Of a DNA stretch of 64,000 nucleotides, positions 29,501 through 36,776 are shown in pieces. The notes under the pieces were generated by a model. That model did no database searches, was not told where the DNA came from, and was given only the letters and a program-made list of their open reading frames with translations. The translations under genes were made by a program, and so were the position numbers. Position 1 is the stretch's first letter. Each line of letters begins with the position of its first letter. This DNA is from M3007 sp043764095 (GTDB lineage: Bacteria; Bacteroidota; Bacteroidia; Chitinophagales; Saprospiraceae), in contig JAYUKX010000103.1 in the NCBI GenBank assembly GCA_043764095.1, positions 27,931 through 91,930 on the forward strand, given 5' to 3'.

Positions 29501-29946
29501 GTGTACTCTTGGGTATGGCCGTATTCAAAATGGACTTTTCGGTAATTATGATGGGTGTAGGTGTTGTGGCATTGGCGGGTATTGTAGTCCGAAACGGGAT
29601 CTTGCTGGTGGAATACACCGATATTCTGCGAGAAAAAGGCTTGGCCGTAAAAGAGGCCATTATCGAGGCTGGACGTATCCGTATGACACCGGTATTCCTG
29701 ACGGCTACGGCTGCTATCCTTGGACTTATTCCATTGGCGATCGGTTTTAATATTGATTTTGAAAGTCTATTTGCGCATGGCGATCCAAAGATTTATCTCG
29801 GTGGTGACTCCGTTGCATTTTGGGGACCATTGTGCTGGACGATTATTTTTGGCCTTGGTTTTGCTACTTTTATTACACTAATTATCTTGCCAGTAATGTA
29901 TTTATTGGGTTGGCAGGTGAAAAATTGGTGGACGACGAAGGTGTAA
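26590..29946 (+). CDS. RND family efflux transporter permease
   Basis: 1118 residues. Inner-membrane proton-driven pump of the AcrB/ACR_tran superfamily. N-terminal helix then periplasmic porter domain (IYPGASPTDMEQLVTKPIEKQL), first six-helix block with the proton-relay Asp pair in GIVVDDAIVVIENT, a cytosolic insert (DPKREGTEIDPKKKR), second porter domain (from about residue 600) and second six-helix block (GVVALAGIVVRNGILLVEYT). Third gene of the TolC-adaptor-permease operon. Slightly longer than the typical 1030-1050 because of extra segments around 490-560 and the C-terminal half. Confidence 0.95.
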   Translation: MKEFKPTSWAIDNRTAIFIVTVIITLAGIMSYNSLPKEQFPDVVVPTIFVSTIYPGASPTDMEQLVTKPIEKQLKGINGVKKVSSYSVQDFSNVIVEFNTDLNVVICKQKVKDAVDKAKRDLPTDLLTDPTVTEFDISEIPIMSINIAGDFSLDKLKDFADRTKDKVEEFREITRVDMVGAPEKEIQIDVDKYKMSAASLTFRDIENALAFENMTISAGNVDVGGMTRSVSIRGDFKNVEQIKNILVGSQSGAQVYLKDFADVKLGYKADESFSRMNGRSVIALNVIKRSGENLINASDKIKELVADLKATEFPPNLEVTITGDQSRATRVTLHDLINTIIIGFILVTLILMFFMGATDAVFVALSVPLSMCIAFMLLPTIGFTLNFIVLFGFLLALGIVVDDAIVVIENTHRVYHDEPNLTITQAAKKATAEVFLPVLSGTATTLAPFVPLVFWGGIFGKFMHYLPVTIIITLTASLLVAYILNPVFAVWFMGDPKREGTEIDPKKKRVRTIFGYLLFAMTTIGFYASGNTGMGNFAVFCALFVLIYKFLLERGVRWFQKKGWPRIQNGYAKFLTFSLRHPFAMMGSVILMLIASIFVTTQRQANIVLFPKADPNFIYVYLTLPVGTDVNVTDSLTSVMERKVNEVLGENNPMVESVISNVALNASEDQFDRSATSNKSKVGVAFVEFAKRNGVSTKEYMDKIRTATAGIIPGAEITVDQESGGPPSPKPISVEIRGDDFPQLVAVSAMVKRYLDSVAVPGVEELRTDMIVSKPEINIDIDRDRANREGISTAQIGMEFRTAILGKEATKFRDGEDEVPVNIRLKEDQRGNINAVENLNITFRDMNMGGVLRSVPMASLADIKYSNTYGGVRRKDQERIVTISSNIIAEYQPKQTEVINKIKAAVAAIPPQEGVTVGFAGEDAEFLDAVSFLGRSLLISIGMILLILVAQFNSIGKTLIIMSEVVFSIIGVLLGMAVFKMDFSVIMMGVGVVALAGIVVRNGILLVEYTDILREKGLAVKEAIIEAGRIRMTPVFLTATAAILGLIPLAIGFNIDFESLFAHGDPKIYLGGDSVAFWGPLCWTIIFGLGFATFITLIILPVMYLLGWQVKNWWTTKV

Positions 29947-29964
29947 AATAGTAGCGTTAGAGGG

Positions 29965-30005
29965 TACTTTAAAATTTTAAATTAAACGTTTAAAATTTTA
30001 AAGTA
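29965..30005. terminator. Perfect 17-bp AT-rich hairpin after the efflux operon
   Basis: TACTTTAAAATTTTAAA (29965-29981) and its exact reverse complement (29989-30005) flank a 7-nt loop, 18 bp after the permease stop. It has almost no GC in the stem, so it may be a mRNA-end hairpin or weak terminator rather than a canonical intrinsic terminator. Confidence 0.5.
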
Positions 30006-30042
30006 CTTATTTAGCCATTATTCGATATCCTGAAATTGTGCT

Positions 30043-30475
30043 ATTGTCGGGACGACTTTTTTAGTCTAATGTCGTCAACTTAACGATATACCAACTTCAA
30101 AGTGGCTAAACTTTTCATCGGATTGATCAAATATTCAGTGTTCAAAAGTGTCCCATAAACGAAATTGGCCTATTGTCGGGGCGACTTTTTCAGTCACCCC
30201 GACAATTTAGTTGAAATTGATGTTTTGCCTATATCAAATATCCCATTTTGCCCAAAATATATACCCTGCTAACCAACGAAATTTCAAAGTTGGCTCAAAG
30301 GGGGGGGCAGTGCAAAATTGTCGGGGTGACCGAAAAAGTCGCCCCGACAATAGGCACATTGGGTTTATTGGATCACTTGGAGATAGTTCAATATTTGCAT
30401 AAAACCTAATGACGCGAAGTATAATCATTTCGCTAAACTGACAACTTTAGGCTTTTTTAGTCATCCCGACAATTT
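30043..30475. repeat. Cluster of four related GTCGGGG/CCCCGAC hairpin repeats
   Basis: A 35-bp hairpin unit ATTGTCGGGGCGAC-TTTTTCA-GTCACCCCGACAAT occurs at 30172-30206 and, inverted with one mismatch, at 30317-30351. Degenerate partial copies lie at 30043-30078 (left half with its flank) and 30459-30475 (right half with its flank). The 630-bp gap between the efflux operon and the UbiB gene has no convincing gene. A nested or decayed MITE-like element is likely. Confidence 0.7.
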
Positions 30476-30576
30476 AGTTCAAGGCCAAATCTCGATATTG
30501 AAATACAAGTACACAAAAGCGGGCAAAACTCCTACCTTTACGATCCAATTTTTCATAAAAAAGCCGCTACCCTATT

Positions 30577-32226
30577 ATGATCACCAACAAATCAAAACGC
30601 GCCCGAATTGCCTACGCCACCTCTTTTGGCGTGATGTGGAGTTATGCCCGATTATGGATCGCCGGGCGTATTTTAGGTGAAAAATATTACGAATCCCGTA
30701 TTATGGCATTGCACCTTCACAATGCCAATCGCGTAAAATCAACGATCCTCGAACTGAATGGATTATTTGTAAAAGTAGGCCAATTACTCTCTATTTTAAC
30801 CAATTTCCTACCCGAAGCCTTCCAAAAACCACTCGAAGAACTACAAGATAAAATACCGCCCCGACCTTTTGCACAAGTTACCGCGCGTATCCAAAAAGAA
30901 TTTGGCAAATCGCCCAACGAATTATTTGCCGAATTTCAGGAAATACCCCTCGCCGCAGCCTCTATCGGGCAAGCACACCGCGCACGCCTACACGATGGCA
31001 CCGAAGTAGTTGTAAAAGTACAACATGCTGATATTGAATCTATTGCACAAATTGATCTGGAAATTATTCGCCGATTAACCCAAATGCTGTCGTGGTTTTA
31101 TCAGATCAAAGGCATGGATCATCTTTATACTCAAGTGCGTAAAATGATCGAAGAAGAACTGGATTTTGTCCGAGAAGCCGAATCCATGCAAGTCATTAGC
31201 CATAACCTAGCCGATGAACCCGGTATCGTAATACCCAAAGTACACACCGATTATTCCACCATGCGCGTGCTCACTACCACTTGGCACAATGGCATAAAAG
31301 TGGCTAATATCCACCAATTGGACGATTGGCACCTCGACCGAAAAGCACTCGCCGGTACCATACTCCACGCTTGGTGCAGAATGATTTTTAAAGATGGATT
31401 TTACCACGCCGATCCGCATCCCGGCAACCTGCTGGTAGAGCAAGATGGTACGCTCGTTCTCCTCGATTTTGGCGCTACGGGCTACGTGAGCAATAGCATG
31501 CGCGAAGGCATGCCTAAACTCATTGAAGCCGCCGTAAAAAGCGATACCGTAGCCATTGTAGAAGCATGCCAAGCCATGGGATTTATCGCAACAGGCCACG
31601 AAGCAGAGGAAATGGCCGAAAAAATGGTGCAGGCATTGCGCAATTTCCTACAAAATGAAGTGCATCTCGAAGGACTCAATTTTAAAGATATTAAAGTAAA
31701 TCCGTTCAATAATAGCCTTTATACGCTCATTCAAGATATTGGTATTTCTGGTTTATCCGGCACAGTACAAGTCCCTAAAGACTATATCCTGCTCAACCGC
31801 GCCCTTATGCTCTTGCTCGGCATCAGTACTACGCTAGATGATAAATTGAACCCTCTGGAAGTTGTTCGTCCGTATCTGCAAAACCTGTTATTAACCGACA
31901 AAAACGGCTTGCTGACTTTTGCCACTAATTTAGTACAAGGTACATTGGTCAATACAATGGCCTTACCAGATGAACTCCGCCAAACCTTACAAAAAATTAG
32001 GCGCGGAAAAATTGAATTGCGCAACCCCGATCAACGATTGGCCGCTAAATTGCATTTCCAAACCAACCGACAATGGCAAATGGCCGCTTTGGTCATACTA
32101 TCCTTAGTAGCAACGCAATATGTCTCGGATCAGCAAGATCGCTATTGTTATGCAGCGGCTGTATTAGGGGGCGTATTGTTTATCAAATCCTGGCGGGCGA
32201 GTAATCGCATTTATAGAAGTTTATAG
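30577..32226 (+). CDS. ABC1/UbiB family atypical kinase (AarF-like)
   Basis: 549 residues. UbiB-type protein with the invariant KxGQ motif (LNGLFVKVGQLLSI), the Ala-rich nucleotide loop (AAASIGQAHRARLHDG) followed by VVVKVQ, and the catalytic HADPHPGNLLV and LLDFGATG motifs. Two hydrophobic segments near the C-terminus (MAALVILSLVATQYV and AAAVLGGVLFIKSW) would anchor it in the inner membrane. Known role: support of quinone biosynthesis or lipid handling through ATPase activity. It overlaps the convergent kdsB stop by 6 bp. Confidence 0.92.
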   Translation: MITNKSKRARIAYATSFGVMWSYARLWIAGRILGEKYYESRIMALHLHNANRVKSTILELNGLFVKVGQLLSILTNFLPEAFQKPLEELQDKIPPRPFAQVTARIQKEFGKSPNELFAEFQEIPLAAASIGQAHRARLHDGTEVVVKVQHADIESIAQIDLEIIRRLTQMLSWFYQIKGMDHLYTQVRKMIEEELDFVREAESMQVISHNLADEPGIVIPKVHTDYSTMRVLTTTWHNGIKVANIHQLDDWHLDRKALAGTILHAWCRMIFKDGFYHADPHPGNLLVEQDGTLVLLDFGATGYVSNSMREGMPKLIEAAVKSDTVAIVEACQAMGFIATGHEAEEMAEKMVQALRNFLQNEVHLEGLNFKDIKVNPFNNSLYTLIQDIGISGLSGTVQVPKDYILLNRALMLLLGISTTLDDKLNPLEVVRPYLQNLLLTDKNGLLTFATNLVQGTLVNTMALPDELRQTLQKIRRGKIELRNPDQRLAAKLHFQTNRQWQMAALVILSLVATQYVSDQQDRYCYAAAVLGGVLFIKSWRASNRIYRSL

Positions 32227-32952
32227 CGCATTATTAATGTCTAACAAATCTTCCGGAGTATCAATGCCTACCGTCTCCAATGCTGTAATACCTACCGCAA
32301 TGCGATAACCGTGATCGAGCCAGCGCAATTGCTCTAAGGATTCCGCTAATTCCAGCGGAGATGGGGGCAATTCAGCCAATTCTAGCAATATTTCCCTTCG
32401 AAAACCATACAAACCGATATGTTTAAAATGCAGCGATTTGCTCAACCAATCAGCCTGCTCCACGCCGCGTACAAAAGGAATCGGGTGGCGACTAAAATAA
32501 AGTGCTTCTCCTTGTTGCGAACAAACAACTTTCACGCAATTGGCATCAAACAACTGTTGTTCCTGCGTTATTTTTTTGGCCAATGTAGCAATCCCTCCTT
32601 TCGAGGCGATAAGTGTACGGCACAATAAATCAATCTGTTCTGCCTGAATAAACGGTTCATCTCCTTGTAAATTCACTACCCATTCGGCAGCAGGGAAAAG
32701 ACTGGCCACTTCTGCACAGCGATCGGTACCACTCAGGTGGTGGTGGGCCGTCATTACTACTTTTCCGCCAAAAGCGGCAACATGGTCATAGATTCGCTCA
32801 TCATCGGTGGCGACCACTATTTCATCGGCCAAAGTACTCGACTGCGCTTGCTCATATACCCGTTGGATCATGGTTTTGTCGCCAATCATGGCGAGTGGTT
32901 TGCCCGGGAAACGAGTAGAAGCGTAGCGGGCTGGAATAACAATAAGTAGCAT
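32221..32952 (-). CDS. kdsB: 3-deoxy-manno-octulosonate cytidylyltransferase
   Basis: 243 residues, the usual length. Transfers CMP from CTP to Kdo, activating it for lipopolysaccharide inner-core synthesis in the cytoplasm. Nucleotide-binding N-terminus IPARYASTRFPGKPLAMIG, then EIVVATDDERI, VVMTAHHHLSGTDR and VVNLQGDEPFI are the family motifs. Overlaps the UbiB-family gene end to end by 6 bp, so the two are convergent without a terminator between them. Confidence 0.96.
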   Translation of the reverse strand: MLLIVIPARYASTRFPGKPLAMIGDKTMIQRVYEQAQSSTLADEIVVATDDERIYDHVAAFGGKVVMTAHHHLSGTDRCAEVASLFPAAEWVVNLQGDEPFIQAEQIDLLCRTLIASKGGIATLAKKITQEQQLFDANCVKVVCSQQGEALYFSRHPIPFVRGVEQADWLSKSLHFKHIGLYGFRREILLELAELPPSPLELAESLEQLRWLDHGYRIAVGITALETVGIDTPEDLLDINNAL

Positions 32953-32988
32953 TTCTTTCTTAGTTTATCGAAATACGGGGTTTACTGA

Positions 32989-33033
32989 GTTTACCGAAGT
33001 AGCGTTTACCGAAGTAGCGTTTACCGAAGTACG
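32989..33033. repeat. Three 15-bp tandem repeats upstream of kdsB
   Basis: GTTTACCGAAGTAGC occurs three times in a row (the third ends in ACG). The block lies between the kdsB start and a -7 box at 33060 on the same strand, so it would sit in the kdsB leader. A degenerate related sequence (TTTATCGAAATACGG) precedes it. Confidence 0.8.
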
Positions 33034-33059
33034 GCATAAAATTTGCTGCAAAATACCCA

Positions 33060-33067
33060 CAAAGATA
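33060..33067 (-). promoter_or_regulatory. Candidate -7 box of kdsB
   Basis: The minus strand reads TATCTTTG (TAnnTTTG), 108 bp before the kdsB ATG. Confidence 0.4.
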
Positions 33068-33120
33068 CTGTTTTCGACCATTCTTCGTTTATTCATTGTT
33101 ATGCTTTCGCTTATACGGCG

Positions 33121-33128
33121 TAATTTTG
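33121..33128 (+). promoter_or_regulatory. Candidate -7 box of the LysM gene
   Basis: TAATTTTG matches TAnnTTTG and lies 29 bp before the ATG at 33158. It lies after the ATG at 33101, which argues against the longer start. Confidence 0.45.
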
Positions 33129-33157
33129 CGCTCCATATTCACCATTTTATATCAACT

Positions 33158-34006
33158 ATGAGGTTAACGCCACTATTATTGATTTGCGTTGTTCCATTTT
33201 TCTTACAGGCGCAAACAAAGACCAAACCAATTACTCCCGCTTTTTTGACGAGTAAAGATACTCTTTATCTCACCATTCAAGACGGCCAAAAAATTATCCA
33301 CCACAGGGTAAAAGCAAAACAAACGCTATTTTCTTTAGCCAAATATTATTGCCTAAGCCTAGAAGAATTATACGAGTACAACCCACGTTTCCAAACAGAT
33401 CCGATCCTGCATACAGGCGAATTAGTGGCCATTCCAACGCCCAATATTGCCATTAAGAGGTACAAACGAAATGATTTCAAAATTGCCCAAAATGCGCCTT
33501 TATGTTATGTCGTACAGCCGGGTGATAATATGTTCCAAATCTGCCGTCGCCATTTTGAAATGCCTGTGGACAGCATAAAAGAACGCAATAAGTTAAAAAA
33601 TAGCACCATTATCCCCGGGCAATTACTCCATGTAGGCTGGATTGGCACCGAAGGTTACAAACTAGAATGGCGTAAAGATCGTAAACCCACCGCTTCCGAC
33701 GCCTTAAAGGCTAAATACGACCAACAACGGGTAAAATACAAAGAAGTAAGCAGCCAAGGTATTTGCCATTGGATTAAAGACAATTCAGAAATAGGCGATT
33801 TATATGCGCTGCACCGCGAAGCAGCTATTGGAACTAGTATTTCGGTGACCAATCCTGCCACTAAAGTAACAATATTTGCCAAAGTGATCGGGCGTATCCC
33901 CGATAATATTGCTAATAATGCTGAGGTAATTGTATCGCCTGCCGCTGCTAAGAAATTGGGTGCAAACAAAGCAGATTTTATGACACGCGTGCGGTTTTTG
34001 AAATAA
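33158..34006 (+). CDS. Secreted LysM protein with RlpA-like double-psi beta-barrel
   Basis: 282 residues. Signal peptide MRLTPLLLICVVPFFLQAQ, then two LysM peptidoglycan-binding repeats (about 48-92, HHRVKAKQTLFSLAKYYCLS; about 117-160, YVVQPGDNMFQICRRHFEMP), and a C-terminal RlpA-like domain (about 195-282: GICHWIKDN, ALHREAAIGTSISVTN, VIVSPAAAKKLGA). I infer a periplasmic or outer-membrane-associated cell wall protein. RlpA enzymes are lytic transglycosylases; the active Asp of that family sits in a DRGP-type motif, here GRIPDN, so activity is uncertain. Confidence 0.85.
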   Translation: MRLTPLLLICVVPFFLQAQTKTKPITPAFLTSKDTLYLTIQDGQKIIHHRVKAKQTLFSLAKYYCLSLEELYEYNPRFQTDPILHTGELVAIPTPNIAIKRYKRNDFKIAQNAPLCYVVQPGDNMFQICRRHFEMPVDSIKERNKLKNSTIIPGQLLHVGWIGTEGYKLEWRKDRKPTASDALKAKYDQQRVKYKEVSSQGICHWIKDNSEIGDLYALHREAAIGTSISVTNPATKVTIFAKVIGRIPDNIANNAEVIVSPAAAKKLGANKADFMTRVRFLK

Positions 34007-34045
34007 TTTTGGGCGAATACAACCACCAAAATTTCAATATTTCAT

Positions 34046-34120
34046 CTTGTGTTCTCCTGTTCAGTCCTGATATACAACAGATAAGCACAAGGTGCCAAAT
34101 CGCTTAACTCAAAATCGTGT
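34046..34120 (-). pseudogene. Decayed duplicate of a T9SS C-terminal domain end
   Basis: The minus strand translates to ELSDLAPCAYLLYIRTEQENTR, close to the DLSDLAQGVYLLHIS end of the intact T9SS gene just to the right. The DNA also matches 34368-34418 closely (for example both contain GTGCCAAATCGCT). The simplest reading is a partial duplication of the 3' end of that gene. Confidence 0.5.
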
Positions 34121-34157
34121 CAAAGTCACGAGGTCAATAAACAAGCAAACCACAAAA

Positions 34158-34310
34158 ATACTACGCTACGCTTTTGTGAACTAAAAATCAAGCGAAGCGT
34201 TACTCTACGCTTTTGTGGACTGTTGTGTACTTTTGTGGTAGAAGAAAAGTATACGCTACGTATATAGTATTTTTTTCTACCACAAAAGAACACAAAGCGT
34301 AGCGTACACT
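34158..34310. repeat. Large imperfect palindrome between LysM and T9SS genes
   Basis: Inner arms GTGTACTTTTGTGGTAGAA (34225-34243) and its reverse complement with one mismatch (34275-34293) are nested in outer words TACGCTACGCTTTTGTG and CACAAAGCGTAGCGTA. Part of the 322-bp gap 34007-34328; it may be a mobile hairpin element or a terminator. Confidence 0.6.
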
Positions 34311-34328
34311 AAAGTTGTACGTCTATTC

Positions 34329-36461
34329 TCAATATTTCACCCATTTCACCGTAGTATTCACCTGAGCATTGCTGATATGCAACAAATAAACCCCTTGTGC
34401 CAAATCGCTCAAATCAAACGACCATCCATTCCCCGAAGACATCGTCAAAGCACGTACGCGCCTACCTGATGGATCTAGTACATCCAATTGAATAGGCTCG
34501 TTGTACAATTGGCTAGACTGCATATTTAATTGGCCGGCGGAAGGATTAGGGGCGCACCAAAATCTGGACAAATCTAGGTCATTCCCGATATTTTTTTTCA
34601 ATTGCAATTTCAATAACGCCTGCTTATTTTCAGTCAGAACCCATAAATCATCGCCCACAATTTTAGCATTCCGCAGGTTGGACTCAGGGCAAGATGGCGC
34701 GAGCGGATAACATCGGTTGGTGTTATTTTCTTTGACAAATATACCATTAGAAGTTGTAATAAGAATGGTTCCGTTATATACTTCCAAATCCCTTATATTA
34801 TAGTGGTACAATGGAACTCCAGTGGACCAATCCACCAAATACTCCTCCTCCCACTGACCCGCTGATGGCCTAAAAACATATACCTCAGTACCACAAATAC
34901 CCCAGGCATTCTCGCCATCATAGAAATAATACAACGTAGAAGCCGTAGCCAACGGGCAAAACTCCAACGGAGGGAAATAATCGACTAGGTTGGCATTTTC
35001 ATCAAAAATAGCAAACGCTTTCTTGTCTGTTATGCACCAAAGTTGGTTATCTCTTCCTGTAAAATAACTAATTTTTTCGGTACTGGAAGGAATTAGCAGA
35101 CTTACTTGCTCTTCTTCGGTACTACCATTACGCACGCGATAAGGTTTTTGACTACCTATCCATAAATAATTTTTACTTGCCGTTGCGGTATTATACACCC
35201 ACCAATACAATGTTTTGGGCAATTCATTCCACGTTGCCCCTAGATCATCGGAGTATTGGTAAGTGCCTTTATTTGTTTCATCGTTATGGTAAATACGGTT
35301 TTCCGTTGCGTAAAAATAATTAGATTTGGTACAATCATTTCCTGTTTGGTCTACATTTATGGAAGTCCAAGTACCGGTTGATGGATCGAGCATAAAACCT
35401 CCAGTCTTGGCACTAACGAGCATTTTACCTTGTGTAGTTGTAAAATCTTCAATTTCACCCTCATTTATCCCTGTGTTACCCCAATGAAAATTGACCAAAC
35501 CATCGTCACTGTACTTAATCCCCGCTGCCGCTCCAAACAATACCCTACCGCTGGGTAGTGTCAACATTGATGTAATATCCGATACTGGAAGGATAAGATT
35601 ATCGTCATTTTGATCCAGATACCAAATAGTACCGCTTGTATCACTCTTAAAATGCTTACTATCACAACCGTCAGTAGAATAAAGGTCGGAAAATACGAAG
35701 TTTATTGTATCATTATACTCCACAATTCCTTTGTATTGAAAAAGGTATGGATGGATTAAATTATTCGTAACTTTGATCCAAGTACGCATACCATCGGTGG
35801 ATTTAACCATGGTTTTTAAATCTTGATAGAAGGCATAAATACCGCTGGCCGTAGCGCCTACTATCTTGAAATCATATACCGTTGTATATGCTTTTACCCA
35901 CGAAGCACCGTTATTGGAGGAACGAAAAATACTAGCACCGCCCCACGCAAAAAGTTCATTCTTAAATTGAAAAAAGGATTGGACATTTTCTAAAAAGAAA
36001 TCACCCGTTACCACCCAAGTTTCACCTTTATTAATGGAGCGATACATCGCATGTTGGGTAACAGCCAACACCGTATCGCCTAAAACCCAAAAAGTGGAGA
36101 TTTTTTGCCCCAAAAAATTCTTAGGAAATACACGCCCAAAGACATATTGCCACGATATGCCTCGGTCGGTTGATCGGTACAACAAAGCACTATCGGCACT
36201 AAAAGCATATATGGCATTCGGCGTAACTTCAATATTAGTAAAGTTATCCACTTTGTTTTTAGATGCAGTCAAAGCCATCCAATGCTCTCCCTCATCACTG
36301 CTTTCATAAATACAAGAGTTGGAAAGGGCATAAATAAAGTTGCCTTCGGTGCAAAAATCTTTGATTGCGCCGCCCTCTAAGTGACCGAATCCAGTCCATT
36401 GTGCCACTAAGGCAACATTAAATAGGAAAAAAAGGAGCGTCGTAAGTAATTGTCTTTTCAT
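34329..36461 (-). CDS. T9SS-exported beta-propeller protein with type A sorting domain
   Basis: 710 residues. Signal peptide (MKRQLLTTLLFFLFNVALVAQ), then a body of repeats in the sialidase/BNR or sortilin-like propeller style (SSDEGEHW, SINKGETWVVTGDF, SSNNGASWVKAY, SDDLGATWNELP). The C-terminal 75 residues form a T9SS type A domain (APNPSAGQLN...LDVLDPSGRRVRAL...FDLSDLAQGVYLLHIS...VKWVKY), which directs export through the type IX machinery. Ligand or function of the propeller is unknown. Confidence 0.9.
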   Translation of the reverse strand: MKRQLLTTLLFFLFNVALVAQWTGFGHLEGGAIKDFCTEGNFIYALSNSCIYESSDEGEHWMALTASKNKVDNFTNIEVTPNAIYAFSADSALLYRSTDRGISWQYVFGRVFPKNFLGQKISTFWVLGDTVLAVTQHAMYRSINKGETWVVTGDFFLENVQSFFQFKNELFAWGGASIFRSSNNGASWVKAYTTVYDFKIVGATASGIYAFYQDLKTMVKSTDGMRTWIKVTNNLIHPYLFQYKGIVEYNDTINFVFSDLYSTDGCDSKHFKSDTSGTIWYLDQNDDNLILPVSDITSMLTLPSGRVLFGAAAGIKYSDDGLVNFHWGNTGINEGEIEDFTTTQGKMLVSAKTGGFMLDPSTGTWTSINVDQTGNDCTKSNYFYATENRIYHNDETNKGTYQYSDDLGATWNELPKTLYWWVYNTATASKNYLWIGSQKPYRVRNGSTEEEQVSLLIPSSTEKISYFTGRDNQLWCITDKKAFAIFDENANLVDYFPPLEFCPLATASTLYYFYDGENAWGICGTEVYVFRPSAGQWEEEYLVDWSTGVPLYHYNIRDLEVYNGTILITTSNGIFVKENNTNRCYPLAPSCPESNLRNAKIVGDDLWVLTENKQALLKLQLKKNIGNDLDLSRFWCAPNPSAGQLNMQSSQLYNEPIQLDVLDPSGRRVRALTMSSGNGWSFDLSDLAQGVYLLHISNAQVNTTVKWVKY

Positions 36462-36493
36462 AGCGTAGAATATTGAATTGAAAAAATATAGGG

Positions 36494-36501
36494 CAAATAT
36501 A
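36494..36501 (-). promoter_or_regulatory. Promoter -7 box of the T9SS propeller gene
   Basis: The minus strand reads TATATTTG, 33 bp before the ATG at 36461. Confidence 0.5.
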
Positions 36502-36643
36502 GTGTTAATCTTACAATTGGAATGGGGTTGGTTATTTTTTTCTTGGAAAAGATATTATAAACAATGTATATAGGTGCATTATAGTACAGTTTCGTAATAA
36601 ATTTCCACCACCCCCCACATGCTCTTCAAAAATCTTCCTATAT

Positions 36644-36674
36644 TTTGTTACTTGCAAATACTACCCTATATTTG
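36644..36674 (+). promoter_or_regulatory. Complete Bacteroidetes-type promoter of the DUF3857 pair
   Basis: TTTG (36644-36647), 19-bp spacer, TATATTTG (36667-36674). This is the canonical -33/-7 arrangement and the best promoter in the window. It gives a leader of about 95 nt before the ATG at 36777. The rest of the 315-bp gap shows nothing else. Confidence 0.75.
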
Positions 36675-36776
36675 CAGACCGTTTATACATCTCACCCACT
36701 TCATACAGTTGATCATTTAGTACCTGGTGTTCCTAAATGAAAAAAACTAATTGTTTAACATCTTAAAATCAACAAT

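Noticed and set aside
30211..30402. 63-codon frame within the hairpin cluster
   Set aside because: Its sequence is mostly the inverted repeat and shows no recognisable protein features.
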